Source: Alloboseaceae bacterium BT-24-1 (GTDB lineage Bacteria; Pseudomonadota; Alphaproteobacteria; Rhizobiales; Beijerinckiaceae). Taken from it: 64,000 nucleotides of DNA. Shown one piece after another: positions 8,336 to 17,429 of the stretch (within the stretch, counting starts at the first letter, position 1; each line of letters opens with the position of its first letter). A model generated the notes under the pieces. It was given only the letters and a program-made list of their open reading frames with translations. It did not search any database and was not told the origin of the DNA. A program made the position numbers and the translations under genes. The stretch spans positions 744,001-808,000 of the forward strand of contig JAOYTL010000001.1 in NCBI GenBank assembly GCA_025846845.1, in the 5' to 3' direction.

Positions 8336-9345
8336 GGCCGCACCACCCCGGAGGCGATCGTGTTCCCGAGCGCCTGCATGCGCTCGACAACCGGCGCGAC
8401 CTCAACCGCAAGCCGATAGCGATGGAAGCTGTACATCGTCACCAGCAGGAAGCCCGCGGCGGCAAAGACGATCCAGAGCGGGAAGAAGCTCCGCAACGCC
8501 TTCTCGGCGCCGACGCCCTGCCATTGCGCCGAGAGCTCCGAGGGCGGCGGCGGCAAATTGTGGCCGACGAGCTGGCCAAGCTCGTCGCGCAGATCGGCGA
8601 GGCGTTCGCGGCCATTGTCGAGTACGCGGTGCATGCCCTCGAAGCCGAGCAGCAGCACGAAGTCGATCAGCTTGAGCAACGCGATGTTCTTGCGCGGATC
8701 GGTCTTCACCCGGTCGAGGATGGCGAAGACCTTCTCGCCACCCCAGGTCTCGTTGTGGAAGCGGTTGAGCAGCGAGCTGGTGCTCCAGTCGCTGGCGGCG
8801 CCCCAAGGCGTCGTCATCACCGTCTCGTCGATCACCGAGCAGAGGATGTAGCGCGCAGCTTGGACGTCGCCGGCGGCGGCGCCGTTCCTGACCGCCGCCT
8901 CCTCGAATTTGTGGATCTGCTCGATCACCTCGCTGCGCAGTTGCGCGACATCGGCGAAATCGACGGCGTCGCGCAACTGCGCCACCAGCGCCAGCAACGG
9001 ATTGGCGGCGGCGACCAGCGCGTCGGAGCCGTCGGCGATCCCGGTGCTCGCCTGCAGTGCGGCTGGAGGGGCTTCGCGTGCTTGCGCGGAGGTGCTGCGC
9101 CGCTGCTGCCTTGGCGGCTCCGAACGTGAGATGAGCGATGATGATTGCGTGGGCGGCGGCACGAAGCCGGTCGGTCGTGCCGCCGGCAGTGGAGCAAGGG
9201 TCGAAGCCGAAAGCGGCTGGCGCGGCGGCGCGAACGGCGTCGTCGGCGGATCGTGGATCGCCGATCCGGCCGGCCGCGGCTGCGCCAGGCCGATCGGCCT
9301 GTGCCCGACGACGGTCGGCGGATCGAAGCTTTGATCGCTGCTCAC
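8332..9345 (-). CDS. tssL: TssL (DotU/IcmH), inner-membrane T6SS protein without OmpA domain
   Basis: The 337-residue product has a proline-rich N-terminal tail of about 100 residues, the DotU domain (LLALVAQLRDAV onward) and one membrane helix near residues 287-305 (LWIVFAAAGFLLVTMYSF) close to the C-terminus. It ends there and so lacks the peptidoglycan-binding OmpA-like extension seen in many TssL proteins. A matching OmpA-like domain is encoded separately at 24963-25574. Its GTG start overlaps the tssK stop (GTGA). The long N-terminal tail could be a target of the kinase; in Agrobacterium TssL is phosphorylated near its N-terminus. Confidence 0.93.
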   Translation of the reverse strand: MSSDQSFDPPTVVGHRPIGLAQPRPAGSAIHDPPTTPFAPPRQPLSASTLAPLPAARPTGFVPPPTQSSSLISRSEPPRQQRRSTSAQAREAPPAALQASTGIADGSDALVAAANPLLALVAQLRDAVDFADVAQLRSEVIEQIHKFEEAAVRNGAAAGDVQAARYILCSVIDETVMTTPWGAASDWSTSSLLNRFHNETWGGEKVFAILDRVKTDPRKNIALLKLIDFVLLLGFEGMHRVLDNGRERLADLRDELGQLVGHNLPPPPSELSAQWQGVGAEKALRSFFPLWIVFAAAGFLLVTMYSFHRYRLAVEVAPVVERMQALGNTIASGVVRP

Positions 9346-10676
9346 GCGCGTTTCCCGCGAATGGCCCAGAATTCGAGATGCAGGTCGGGATAGCCACCGC
9401 TGACATGCAGGGCGAAGGCGGCCGAGCGCGTCAGGTTGCGCCAGAGCTCGACGCTCTGGTCGAGTTCGAAATAGACGCCGCCCTGCAGGAAGGGCAGCTC
9501 GCGCGGCGCCACCGGCAGCGCCGTCAGCGGAATGCCGGGCAGTTGCAGATTGACGAGATCGCGGATCTGCTCGACCGAGCCGACCTTCATCGAGATCGGC
9601 AGCTGGCTGCGCAAGGTCTCGGTCGGCACGCTCGCCAGCGCGATCAGGACGAAGCGGGCATCCTGGAACAGGGTGCGATCGCTGATCGTCGAGAGGCGGA
9701 TGCCGTAGCCGCGATCCTGCAGCGGCAGAGCGATGGCGTTGCGCTCGATCACCACCGCCAGGAGCTGGCGCAATTGATCGAGCACGATCCCGAAGGAGGT
9801 GTCGAGATCGAGATGGTCGTAGGCCGGAAAATCGGCGTTGCGCCGGCGCGAGACCGAGAAGGTCGAGAGCTGGCCGGCGAGTGCCAGCGCCGCGCGATAG
9901 ACCTGCTCCGGATGCAGGCCGGGCGTCGCCGCGAAATGGTCGAAGACGGCCTCCTGGCCATTGACGATCGAAAGCACGACGAGATCGACGAGCCCGCCGC
10001 TTTCCGCCGCGGCCGGACCGGCGGCCGATTGGCCGGCGAGCGCCTCCGCCCGGCTGCGCAACAGGGAGCGGATCTCGCCGACGATGCGCACGAGACGCTG
10101 CGACGCCTGGAAATCAAGGCAGGGTGGGACGTAATTCTCGTCGAGAAGCACGGCCCCGGTCGCATCGACCTCGCGGATCCGCGCGATCGGCAGGGTGACG
10201 AGGTCATCCTCGGCTTCCCCTTCCAGCAGGAGCCGTGCCGAGAGCCGCCCGACCTTGAGGCTGACCGAGGCACGGTCCGGCGCAGTCACATCGCGCACGG
10301 CCTGCTCGGCCGCCTCGTAACGTCGGCTGCGGCCGCCATCGCCGATCTCGGCGCCATCGAGCGGGCGCAAAGCGACGGCGAGCTTCACCAACGTGTTCTT
10401 GGTGTTGGGAGGAACCGCCCGCGCCTCGATCGCGATGCCGCCGGCGGTGTCGATCACGGTCCCGTCCGGCATCACGGCGGCGACCGACTGGACGGCGATG
10501 CGGCCGAGCGGCAGCAATTCCGCCCCGAGCGTCAGCTTGCGCAGCCCCCAGGCGAAAGCCGCAAGCGCTGTGGTGCGGCCCTCGACCACATGCTCGATCC
10601 AGCGGTCGTATTGCTGGAAGTGCTGCGGGCGGATCAGCATGCCCTCGGACCAGAGCGGTTTGCTCACCAGCGTCAT
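9342..10676 (-). CDS. tssK: TssK, T6SS baseplate protein
   Basis: This 444-residue protein opens with KPLWSEGMLIRPQHFQQYDR, the conserved N-terminal signature of TssK (DUF876). TssK links the TssEFG-VgrG baseplate to the TssJLM membrane complex. Length and motif order fit the family along the whole protein. There are 55 bases between the tssJ stop and this ATG, one of the few non-overlapping junctions in this half of the locus. Confidence 0.95.
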   Translation of the reverse strand: MTLVSKPLWSEGMLIRPQHFQQYDRWIEHVVEGRTTALAAFAWGLRKLTLGAELLPLGRIAVQSVAAVMPDGTVIDTAGGIAIEARAVPPNTKNTLVKLAVALRPLDGAEIGDGGRSRRYEAAEQAVRDVTAPDRASVSLKVGRLSARLLLEGEAEDDLVTLPIARIREVDATGAVLLDENYVPPCLDFQASQRLVRIVGEIRSLLRSRAEALAGQSAAGPAAAESGGLVDLVVLSIVNGQEAVFDHFAATPGLHPEQVYRAALALAGQLSTFSVSRRRNADFPAYDHLDLDTSFGIVLDQLRQLLAVVIERNAIALPLQDRGYGIRLSTISDRTLFQDARFVLIALASVPTETLRSQLPISMKVGSVEQIRDLVNLQLPGIPLTALPVAPRELPFLQGGVYFELDQSVELWRNLTRSAAFALHVSGGYPDLHLEFWAIRGKRA

Positions 10677-10731
10677 CGGGGACAGCTCCGGAAAGGTTCT
10701 GCGGTCGGGGCGAGGGTCGGCATGGGCGACC

Positions 10732-11250
10732 TCAGATCAGGCCGAAATTGCGGGAGGCGCGTTGCAGCTCGATCCGCACGGCCAGGGCGCGCACGGTGAC
10801 CAGGAAGGCGTTGTCGCGGTCCGGCACGATGTCGACCAGCGAGCGCCATTGCGCGACCTCGATCTGGCGGAAGCCGGCGATCACGCCGATATGCTTCGCC
10901 TCGGTCGGCGATTCGCGCTTGAACGAGCTCTTCTCGCCCGGCTTGACCTCGAGTTCGCGCTTGGAGACGAGATCGGCGCCGAGCTTGGTCGAGTCGCTGT
11001 CGAGCAGTTCGAAGAAGCTCGCCTGCTCGAAGGCGTTCTTGGTCTTGAGCTCATAGACGCGCAGCACGATCGGCGAGGGATCGCCGTTCGCGTTGAGGTT
11101 GATCTCCTGATCGGCCTCGATCCCAAATTCGAGCGAGGTCGTCTTGGCCGCCGGCGGACCGGACGAGCAGCCGGCGAGCAGTGGCGCGCAGGTGCCAGCC
11201 GCCAGCCCGGCGAGCAGCAGCCGGCGGGAGGGGAGCAGCACCGGCTTCAC
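10732..11250 (-). CDS. tssJ: TssJ, outer-membrane lipoprotein of the T6SS
   Basis: The 172-residue product has a lipoprotein signal with lipobox LLAGC (Cys28) and then a beta-sandwich domain of the size and pattern of TssJ (PSPIVLRVYELKTKNAFE is the conserved stretch). It anchors the membrane complex in the outer membrane and binds TssM. The signal contains PSRRLLLAG, resembling a twin-arginine motif. The GTG start overlaps the stop of the FHA gene (GTGA); an ATG alternative was not evident. Confidence 0.92.
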   Translation of the reverse strand: MKPVLLPSRRLLLAGLAAGTCAPLLAGCSSGPPAAKTTSLEFGIEADQEINLNANGDPSPIVLRVYELKTKNAFEQASFFELLDSDSTKLGADLVSKRELEVKPGEKSSFKRESPTEAKHIGVIAGFRQIEVAQWRSLVDIVPDRDNAFLVTVRALAVRIELQRASRNFGLI

Positions 11251-12638
11251 GCTTTCGCTCCCGGCCTGCGGGCGGAAGCGCGCGCCAGCTCGTCGGAGAC
11301 GAGCGTGCGGATCGTGCGGTCGAGATCGCCGGCCAGCTCCCCATGCAGTTCGGCGTAGCGCTCCCAGAGCCGGCTCCTGTCCGGCTTGCGACCGAGCAGG
11401 CCGGGTTCGGCTTCGGATTCGAGCTTTGCCGGCGCCAACCGGTCGAGCAGTTCGCGGATGCTGGTCTGCATCGCCGAGGCGAGCGCGACCTCATGCGCAT
11501 GCATGTCGGCGAAACACTGCTTTACCGCCATGTCGAGCGGCAGGAAGCCGGGCGCGCCCTCGACCACGACCCGGCGCAGCGCCTCGTCGCCATGCGAGAA
11601 GAACTTGAACGGGTTGTTCTCCTGCGGCGCGAGCCGGGTCTGGTCGAGGCGGAACTCGTCCTTCATCGACTTGCGCGCCGAGAGCATCGAGACGAGCCCG
11701 CCCGCTGCCTGGCGCAGCGCGCCGCCAAGCTCCTCCAACAGCCGCGCCCGCGCCTCCGGCGGAATACGGGCCGGGTCGAGCCCGATCCCCGACCAGAAGG
11801 CCGCGGCGTCGCCGGAACTCGAAGCCGCAGACGCTCCCGGCAGCGCGACATCAGCCATTGGCCGGGCGGCGGGCGGCGCCGCGCCAGGCTCCTGCGGCGT
11901 CAGATCGATCGAGGCGGCCCGCGCCATGGCGCGCTGGCGCAGCAAAGCGAGTGGATCGATCGCCGCGACGGGCGCCGGCTGGGGTGCGACCGGCGCGACA
12001 GCAGGCATCGCCATAACCGGAGCCGGCGACGGCACGGCTGGCGCCGGCATCGCGGCGACCGGCACCGGGGCAGCCTGCGGCCTTGCCGGGGCAAGGTCGC
12101 TGAAGTCAAAATCATCCGGGATCAAGCCGGTGAGCTGCGTCGGCTGGCGCTGAGCCGCAGCCAGCGTTGGAGCGGGCATCGCTGGCACTGGCGCCGACAG
12201 CTCCAGGCCCACCGGGATGGCGGGCACTGCGACGGGGATCGGCCGCATCGGCAGCGGCGGAGCCACCGGCGTCGGCGGTACTGTGGCGACCTGCACCGGC
12301 GCGGGCGCTGGCTCTTCGCGCAGGATCGCGACGGAGATGATGTAGTCGGCGATATAGATCGTATCGCCATTGGCCAGCGGCGCACTCTGGTCGCGCCCGA
12401 GCGGCGCGTCGACCGCGTTGAGATAGACGCCGTTCGTGCTGGTATCGGTGATCAGGAAGCCACGGCCGTTATGCGAGATGCGGGCGTGCCGGGCCGACAG
12501 AGTGTTGCGCTCGTCGGGCAGAATCCAGTCGCAGTTGGCGCTGCGCCCGAGCGTGCCACCGGCTTCCGCGAAGATATGCGTAGACCGGTCGCCGAGCGTG
12601 CTGCGTTGCAGCCCGAGCACGGTCAGCAGCAATCTCAT
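11247..12638 (-). CDS. tagH: FHA-domain T6SS regulator (TagH/Fha)
   Basis: The 463-residue protein has an N-terminal FHA domain with the phosphothreonine-binding residues in place: GR at 31-32, SARH at 48-51 and TNG at 68-70. A Pro/Ala-rich linker of about 150 residues follows, and then the conserved T6SS-FHA C-terminal domain (about 255-463). It should bind phosphorylated partners produced by the kinase encoded in this operon and promote assembly. It probably opens a second transcription unit, since 113 bases separate it from tssG. Confidence 0.93.
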   Translation of the reverse strand: MRLLLTVLGLQRSTLGDRSTHIFAEAGGTLGRSANCDWILPDERNTLSARHARISHNGRGFLITDTSTNGVYLNAVDAPLGRDQSAPLANGDTIYIADYIISVAILREEPAPAPVQVATVPPTPVAPPLPMRPIPVAVPAIPVGLELSAPVPAMPAPTLAAAQRQPTQLTGLIPDDFDFSDLAPARPQAAPVPVAAMPAPAVPSPAPVMAMPAVAPVAPQPAPVAAIDPLALLRQRAMARAASIDLTPQEPGAAPPAARPMADVALPGASAASSSGDAAAFWSGIGLDPARIPPEARARLLEELGGALRQAAGGLVSMLSARKSMKDEFRLDQTRLAPQENNPFKFFSHGDEALRRVVVEGAPGFLPLDMAVKQCFADMHAHEVALASAMQTSIRELLDRLAPAKLESEAEPGLLGRKPDRSRLWERYAELHGELAGDLDRTIRTLVSDELARASARRPGAKA

Positions 12639-12671
12639 CTTACCCCCGGCCCCACATCAACGCATGCCCCG

Positions 12672-12683
12672 CCGACCGGTCGG
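12672..12683. promoter_or_regulatory. 12-base palindrome between tssG and tagH
   Basis: CCGACCGGTCGG is perfectly self-complementary. It sits in the 113-base gap between the end of tssG and the ATG of tagH, the longest gap inside the core locus. It may mark an operator for an internal promoter. No T-tract follows on the minus strand, so a terminator is less likely. Confidence 0.25.
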
Positions 12684-12751
12684 GCCGGCTCTTCGCGCTG
12701 CTGGCGCAAGGTTGAGCGAGGCGAACAACAATCATGTGACGCAAGTGGATC

Positions 12752-13732
12752 TCAGATGACGAATTCGACCGCGGCAGCCGGATCGGCATCGAGCCAGCCC
12801 GACCAACCAAGCCGCGTCTCGCCGAGGCAGAAGGGGCGAGCCTCACCCGGCGCCAGCAGGAAGGCGATGTCCCAATCCAGCGGCTCGCGGATCGAGAGAC
12901 GGATGAGCTCGGTCAGCGTGGCGTGATCCACTCCGCCCGGTAGGAGCCGGTCGCATTGCGCCGCCGTCAGCGGTCCGAGCCGCAGGCGGAACTTGTTCAT
13001 GACGTCGCGCATGGCTTCGCCGGCGACCGTATCGACCCCAAGCTCCAGCCCCGGCGCGCCGAGGCGCCACTGCGCCTCCTCCGGAATGCAGATCACGCGC
13101 GGTACGAATTCCTCGATCGCGCAGGGCACACCGAAATAATGACTGATCACGCCGGCGACGACCGAGGCCGAGCGGCTGTGCAGCGCCAGCACCCCGGCAT
13201 AGGGCAGGAGCAGCGTCCGCGCCGGCCGGTCTCCCTCCTGCGCCACGCCGAACATGCCGAAGAGCGCGGCGACCGCGCCGGAGATTGGATCGGTCGCGCC
13301 CGGCTCGTAGCGATGCTGGTGGCGGTAATGCTTCCAGACCCGGAAAAGCAGTCCGAGCAGGCGATGGTTGAAAAAGTCGGAGAAGTCGCGCAGCGCTCCG
13401 CCATCCTCGGCGAAGACGATCCGCTCGGTGAAGGCTGGCGGCAAGGGTGAGGACGGGCCGTGCAGTCCGAAGAGATTGGCAGTGACGACGATGGGCTCGC
13501 CGGCACGGGCCGGCAGTTCGATCGCCGCGACCTCCTCGGCCGGGAAACCCAGCGTCGGATTGGCCCGGAAGCGGACGGCCTCGCGCCGCGGCGACCCGGA
13601 GGCGCCGATGCCGCCCGGTTGCGGGAAGGCCTCTTCCAGCTGAAGGCACAGGGCGTTGAACTGGACCGTCGCAGCGTCGAGCGCCACGACAGCGCTCAGT
13701 TCGCGCTCGTCGTTCCCGCTCGCGGCGTCCAT
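12752..13732 (-). CDS. tssG: TssG, T6SS baseplate protein
   Basis: The 326-residue protein carries the TssG signatures ANLFGLHGPSSPLPPAFTE and DFFNHRLLGLLFRVWKHYR near residues 85-140. TssG joins two TssF copies into the baseplate wedge together with TssE. The ATG gives a start inside the last 37 bases of tssF. This overlap is long for a coupled pair but the N-terminal residues look natural. A later start cannot be excluded. Confidence 0.94.
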   Translation of the reverse strand: MDAASGNDERELSAVVALDAATVQFNALCLQLEEAFPQPGGIGASGSPRREAVRFRANPTLGFPAEEVAAIELPARAGEPIVVTANLFGLHGPSSPLPPAFTERIVFAEDGGALRDFSDFFNHRLLGLLFRVWKHYRHQHRYEPGATDPISGAVAALFGMFGVAQEGDRPARTLLLPYAGVLALHSRSASVVAGVISHYFGVPCAIEEFVPRVICIPEEAQWRLGAPGLELGVDTVAGEAMRDVMNKFRLRLGPLTAAQCDRLLPGGVDHATLTELIRLSIREPLDWDIAFLLAPGEARPFCLGETRLGWSGWLDADPAAAVEFVI

Positions 13733-15444
13733 TTGTATTCCACCTTGCTCTCGGCGCCTTGGATGACGAAGCGGTGCAGGCTGTTGAGGCTGGCATAAAC
13801 CGCAAAGAAGCGCTCCAGCACCGCCCCGAACAAATAGAGCTCGGCCTCGCCGCCGATCTTGCTCTCGGCGACAACGAGCCTGATGGTGCGGATACGCACC
13901 GGCTGACCGCGCAGCACGCCGTCCTCGACGCCGGTTTCGAACGTCTCCAGCGCCTCCAGCAGCAGTTCCAGCCGGCGGCGCGCCTGCGCGTCGTGCACGG
14001 CACGGAAATCATAGCTCGCGATCAGCGTCCGAAGTGCCCCGACATCGACGAGCGAGCCGTAATTGCGGGAGAGATTCGAGATCAGCCGCCAGAGCAGATT
14101 CTCGCCGATCGGCGGCGGCGCATGCGGCGTCACGCTCATCACATTGGTGAAGCTGACCGTCGCCGGCGTCTCCGAGGTCGGCTGATCGATGGCGCCGACA
14201 GGGAGCCGCTCGGCCAGGGCGCCGTTCGAGCAGGTCAGCCCGATCGAGATCACCTCCGCTGGCGGGGCCGAAGCCCGCTCCAGCCGCGAGACGAAGGAGA
14301 GATAATGGTCGACACCGCGACCGACCACGGCCGGGCGCAGCCGCTCGCGATAGAACAACTTGCTGTCGGCCTCGCCAGGCAAATCGTGGCGAAAGGCCTC
14401 GAAGGGCTCGTAGACGATGCGTTCGGCCCGGCCCTGCAGATAGCCGGTGACCTTGTCGATCGCGTAGATTTCCAACCCGGCCCGCCCGCCAGCGACGACA
14501 CGGTACTCGCTGCGGGAGCGATCGATGCGTAGCGGATGCGCCTCGTGCGCGAAGAGATTGACCACCGGCGTGCAGTTCAGCCGGACATGGCCTTCCGCGA
14601 CCCTGACCTGATCGGGGAAGGGCCGCGAGAACTCGAAGGCGAAGGTCGCGGCCTTGCCCGAGAGACCGGCCAGGGCCTCAAGCCCGGTGACGTCGACGAA
14701 CAGGAACTTGGCCGGGAAAGCGAGATATTCCTGCAAATGCCGGAAGCCGATGAAGGCGTTCGAGGGATAGGGCAGCACGCCCTCCCCCTCCTCGAAGCCG
14801 ACCGGCTGGATCGCATTCGCTGGCAGGGCGACGCTCTCGCCGAAATCGCTCGTCACGGTGATTGAACGCAGATGGCGCGACAGCCACAGCAGAAGCGTGC
14901 GCCCGACATGCGGCTCGCGCTCGGTGTTGAAGAACAGGCGCAGGCGACTGCCCTGCAGGCCCTGCAATGTGCCACGCCCGGCCGCTTGCAAGGTCAGCGC
15001 AAGGCGCGCCGTGGTCGGCCGGTTCTCGCTCTGCGTGCGCGTGATCGAGAACGGCAGCACCTCGACCGGATAGCAGGTGCGGAAGCGGCAAGAGACGCCA
15101 TCGACCGGCCGCGAGGCCAGCGCAATCCCCGCTGGCACCCGTGTGACGCCCGGCCCACCGCCGGCTGCCGCCTCGAAGGCCACGACGCTCATCGGCGGGA
15201 TCGGGCGCAAATAGTGCGGCCAAACCAGCCGGATCAGCCCGTGGACGAGCTCCGGCATCTCGTCTTCGAGCTTCTGGCGCAGGCGTGCAACGGTGAAGGC
15301 GAAGCCTTCCAGCAGACGCTCGACATCGGGGTCGCTCGCCTCGCGCGACAGGAAGCCGGCGAGCTTGGGATTGGCCCGGGCGAACTCCTGGCCGAGCTCG
15401 CGCAGATAGGACAATTCGTCTTCGTAATGGGCGTTCAGCGACAT
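13696..15444 (-). CDS. tssF: TssF, T6SS baseplate protein
   Basis: I chose the ATG at 15444, 4 bases after the tssE stop, giving 582 residues beginning MSLNAHYEDELSYLRELGQE, the standard TssF opening. Longer frames upstream run into tssE. The family hallmark LIRLVWPHYLRPIPPMSVV lies at about 75-95. TssF forms the wedge core around VgrG. The gene overlaps tssG by 37 bases. Confidence 0.95.
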   Translation of the reverse strand: MSLNAHYEDELSYLRELGQEFARANPKLAGFLSREASDPDVERLLEGFAFTVARLRQKLEDEMPELVHGLIRLVWPHYLRPIPPMSVVAFEAAAGGGPGVTRVPAGIALASRPVDGVSCRFRTCYPVEVLPFSITRTQSENRPTTARLALTLQAAGRGTLQGLQGSRLRLFFNTEREPHVGRTLLLWLSRHLRSITVTSDFGESVALPANAIQPVGFEEGEGVLPYPSNAFIGFRHLQEYLAFPAKFLFVDVTGLEALAGLSGKAATFAFEFSRPFPDQVRVAEGHVRLNCTPVVNLFAHEAHPLRIDRSRSEYRVVAGGRAGLEIYAIDKVTGYLQGRAERIVYEPFEAFRHDLPGEADSKLFYRERLRPAVVGRGVDHYLSFVSRLERASAPPAEVISIGLTCSNGALAERLPVGAIDQPTSETPATVSFTNVMSVTPHAPPPIGENLLWRLISNLSRNYGSLVDVGALRTLIASYDFRAVHDAQARRRLELLLEALETFETGVEDGVLRGQPVRIRTIRLVVAESKIGGEAELYLFGAVLERFFAVYASLNSLHRFVIQGAESKVEYKWTPRAGTTSAN

Positions 15445-15448
15445 CGCA

Positions 15449-15916
15449 TCAATTCCGCAGCCGCATCTGCCTGTCATTGCCGAGCACGGTGTCGAAGCGC
15501 ATCGCCTCGCCGCTTTCGCCATCGATCAGCACGGCGCTGACCGAGAAGGCGAACTCTCCCGGCGACTCTGCCTGCATCGGCTTGACCAGCACCTCGCGCA
15601 GCCGCGGCTCGAAGGCTTCGAGCTGCGCCTTCACAGTGCGCGCGATCGCCGGGATGGTCTCCGAAGCCTCGCGCGAGATGTCGTTGAGATCCGGCATACC
15701 AAAATCGGGCCTTGTCTCGCAGCAGCCCTGGCGCGCGTTCAGGATGTGCCTGACATTCGCCAGCACGCTCTCGGACAGGCTCGGGCCGCGTGCGACCTCC
15801 GGCGAACCGGTGCCGGGTTCGCGCGCCGTCTCCAATCGTTCGAACAGGCTCGCCACGGAATTCCCGTCAATTGCCGCCGCCCCGCCTCCAATGGGAGGCG
15901 GGGCGAAGCAGGACAT
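15449..15916 (-). CDS. tssE: TssE, gp25-like T6SS baseplate protein
   Basis: The product is 155 residues with the gp25-like domain. It contains LSESVLANVRHILNARQG and the DFGMPDLNDI motif of the family, and the conserved charged pattern before the final strands. TssE links the sheath to the baseplate. Its ATG begins one base after the tssC stop, so translation is likely coupled. The first 20 residues are low-complexity and could be unstructured. Confidence 0.93.
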   Translation of the reverse strand: MSCFAPPPIGGGAAAIDGNSVASLFERLETAREPGTGSPEVARGPSLSESVLANVRHILNARQGCCETRPDFGMPDLNDISREASETIPAIARTVKAQLEAFEPRLREVLVKPMQAESPGEFAFSVSAVLIDGESGEAMRFDTVLGNDRQMRLRN

Positions 15917-15917
15917 G

Positions 15918-17402
15918 TCACTGCTTGTCGAGCTTGCCCTTCAGCGAGAGCGTGAAGTCGGCGCCCATGTACTTGAAGTGCGGCACGACCGACATCGCGA
16001 CGCGGTACCAGCCCGGCTCGCCCTCGACATCCTCGACCCGGATCTCGGCCTTGCGCAGCGGCCGGCGCGCCCGGACCTCCGGCGAAGGATTGTCCTGGTC
16101 GGCGACATACTGGCTGATCCACTTGCCGAGCTCTTCCTGGAGCTCCTCGCGGCTCTTCCAGGAGCCGATGTTCTCGCGCTGCAGCACCTTGATGTAGTGC
16201 GCCAGGCGGTTGATCATGAACATGTAGGGCAACTGCGTGCCGAGCTTGTAGTTCAGCTCCGCCTGCTTGGCCTCCGGCGTATTGCCGAAATATTTCGGCT
16301 TCTGCACCGAATTGGCCGAGAAGAAGGCGGCGTTGTCGCTGCCTTTGCGCATGGTCAGCGCGATGAAGCCCTGCTCGGCGAGCTCATATTCGCGCCGGTC
16401 GGTGACCAGCACCTCGGTCGGAACCTTGGACTGGAGCTGGCCCATCGACTCGAAGTTGTGCACCGGCAGGTTCTCGACAGCGCCGCCCGACTGCGGCCCG
16501 ATGATGTTCGGGCACCAGCGATACTGCGCGAAGGACTCGGTCAGGCGCGTCGCGAAGGTGTAGGCGGCGTTGCCCCAGAGGTAGTTGTCGGTCTCGCCGG
16601 CGCTCTTCTCTTCGTAGTTGAAGGCCTTCACCGGAACCGTGTCCGAACCGTAGGGAATGCGCAGCAGGAAGCGCGGCACCGTCAGGCCGAGATAGCGCGC
16701 ATCTTCCGTCTCGCGGAAGGCGTTCCACTTGGCATAGCGCGGGCCCTCGAAGATCGACTCGAGATCCTTGAGGTTGGCGATGTCCTCGTATGTCTCGACA
16801 CCGAACATCTGCGGCCCGGCCGAGGCGATCACCGGCGCGTGCGAGATCGCGCCGACGCTGGACATGAACTGCATCAGCTTCACGTCCTGCGGACCGGCGG
16901 AGAACTCGTAATTGGAGATCACCGCGCCATAGGGCTTGCCGCCGAACTGGCCGAACTCGGCCGAGTAGATGTGCTTGTAGAGGCCGGACTTGACGACCTC
17001 CGGGCTGTCCTCGAAATCGGCCAGGAGCTCATCCTTCGAGCAATTGAGCAGCTCGATGCGGATGTTCTGGCGGAAATCGGTGCGGTCGACGACGAATTTC
17101 AAACCGCGCCAGGCCGCCTCCAGCTTCTGGAACGACTCGTCATGCAGGATCTCGTCGAGCTGCTGCGAGAGCTTGCCGTCGATCGCCGCGATCATCTGGT
17201 CGATGACGGCGTTGTTGACCTTCTCGTCCTTGCGCGCCGGCAGCATCAGTTCGGAGATGAAGGCGGCGACGCCGCGGCGGGCGACGTCATAGCCCTCGTC
17301 TTTCGGCTGGAGCTTGGTCTCGCCGAGGATCTGGTCGAGCAGCGACAATTCGGTCGTGACGACCGAAGCATCCTGGGCGATCTCGAGTTGCTGATTGCTC
17401 AT
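15918..17402 (-). CDS. tssC: TssC (VipB), large sheath subunit
   Basis: The 494-residue protein matches TssC end to end, including AAWRGLKFVVDRTDF and the C-terminal HFKYMGADFTLSLKGKLD. With TssB it forms the contractile sheath around the Hcp tube. It follows tssB by 27 bases in the usual tssB-tssC order. The disassembly ATPase ClpV (TssH), which normally acts on this sheath, is not encoded in the window. Confidence 0.97.
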   Translation of the reverse strand: MSNQQLEIAQDASVVTTELSLLDQILGETKLQPKDEGYDVARRGVAAFISELMLPARKDEKVNNAVIDQMIAAIDGKLSQQLDEILHDESFQKLEAAWRGLKFVVDRTDFRQNIRIELLNCSKDELLADFEDSPEVVKSGLYKHIYSAEFGQFGGKPYGAVISNYEFSAGPQDVKLMQFMSSVGAISHAPVIASAGPQMFGVETYEDIANLKDLESIFEGPRYAKWNAFRETEDARYLGLTVPRFLLRIPYGSDTVPVKAFNYEEKSAGETDNYLWGNAAYTFATRLTESFAQYRWCPNIIGPQSGGAVENLPVHNFESMGQLQSKVPTEVLVTDRREYELAEQGFIALTMRKGSDNAAFFSANSVQKPKYFGNTPEAKQAELNYKLGTQLPYMFMINRLAHYIKVLQRENIGSWKSREELQEELGKWISQYVADQDNPSPEVRARRPLRKAEIRVEDVEGEPGWYRVAMSVVPHFKYMGADFTLSLKGKLDKQ

Positions 17403-17429
17403 GGTTGCAGTCCTGTCGTGCTGGCTTGA

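Noticed and set aside
5039..8419. Open frame of more than 1100 residues antisense to tssM
   Set aside because: Its composition is Arg, Asp and Gln rich with no family similarity, as expected for the reverse of a GC-rich gene. tssM on the other strand has full family support.
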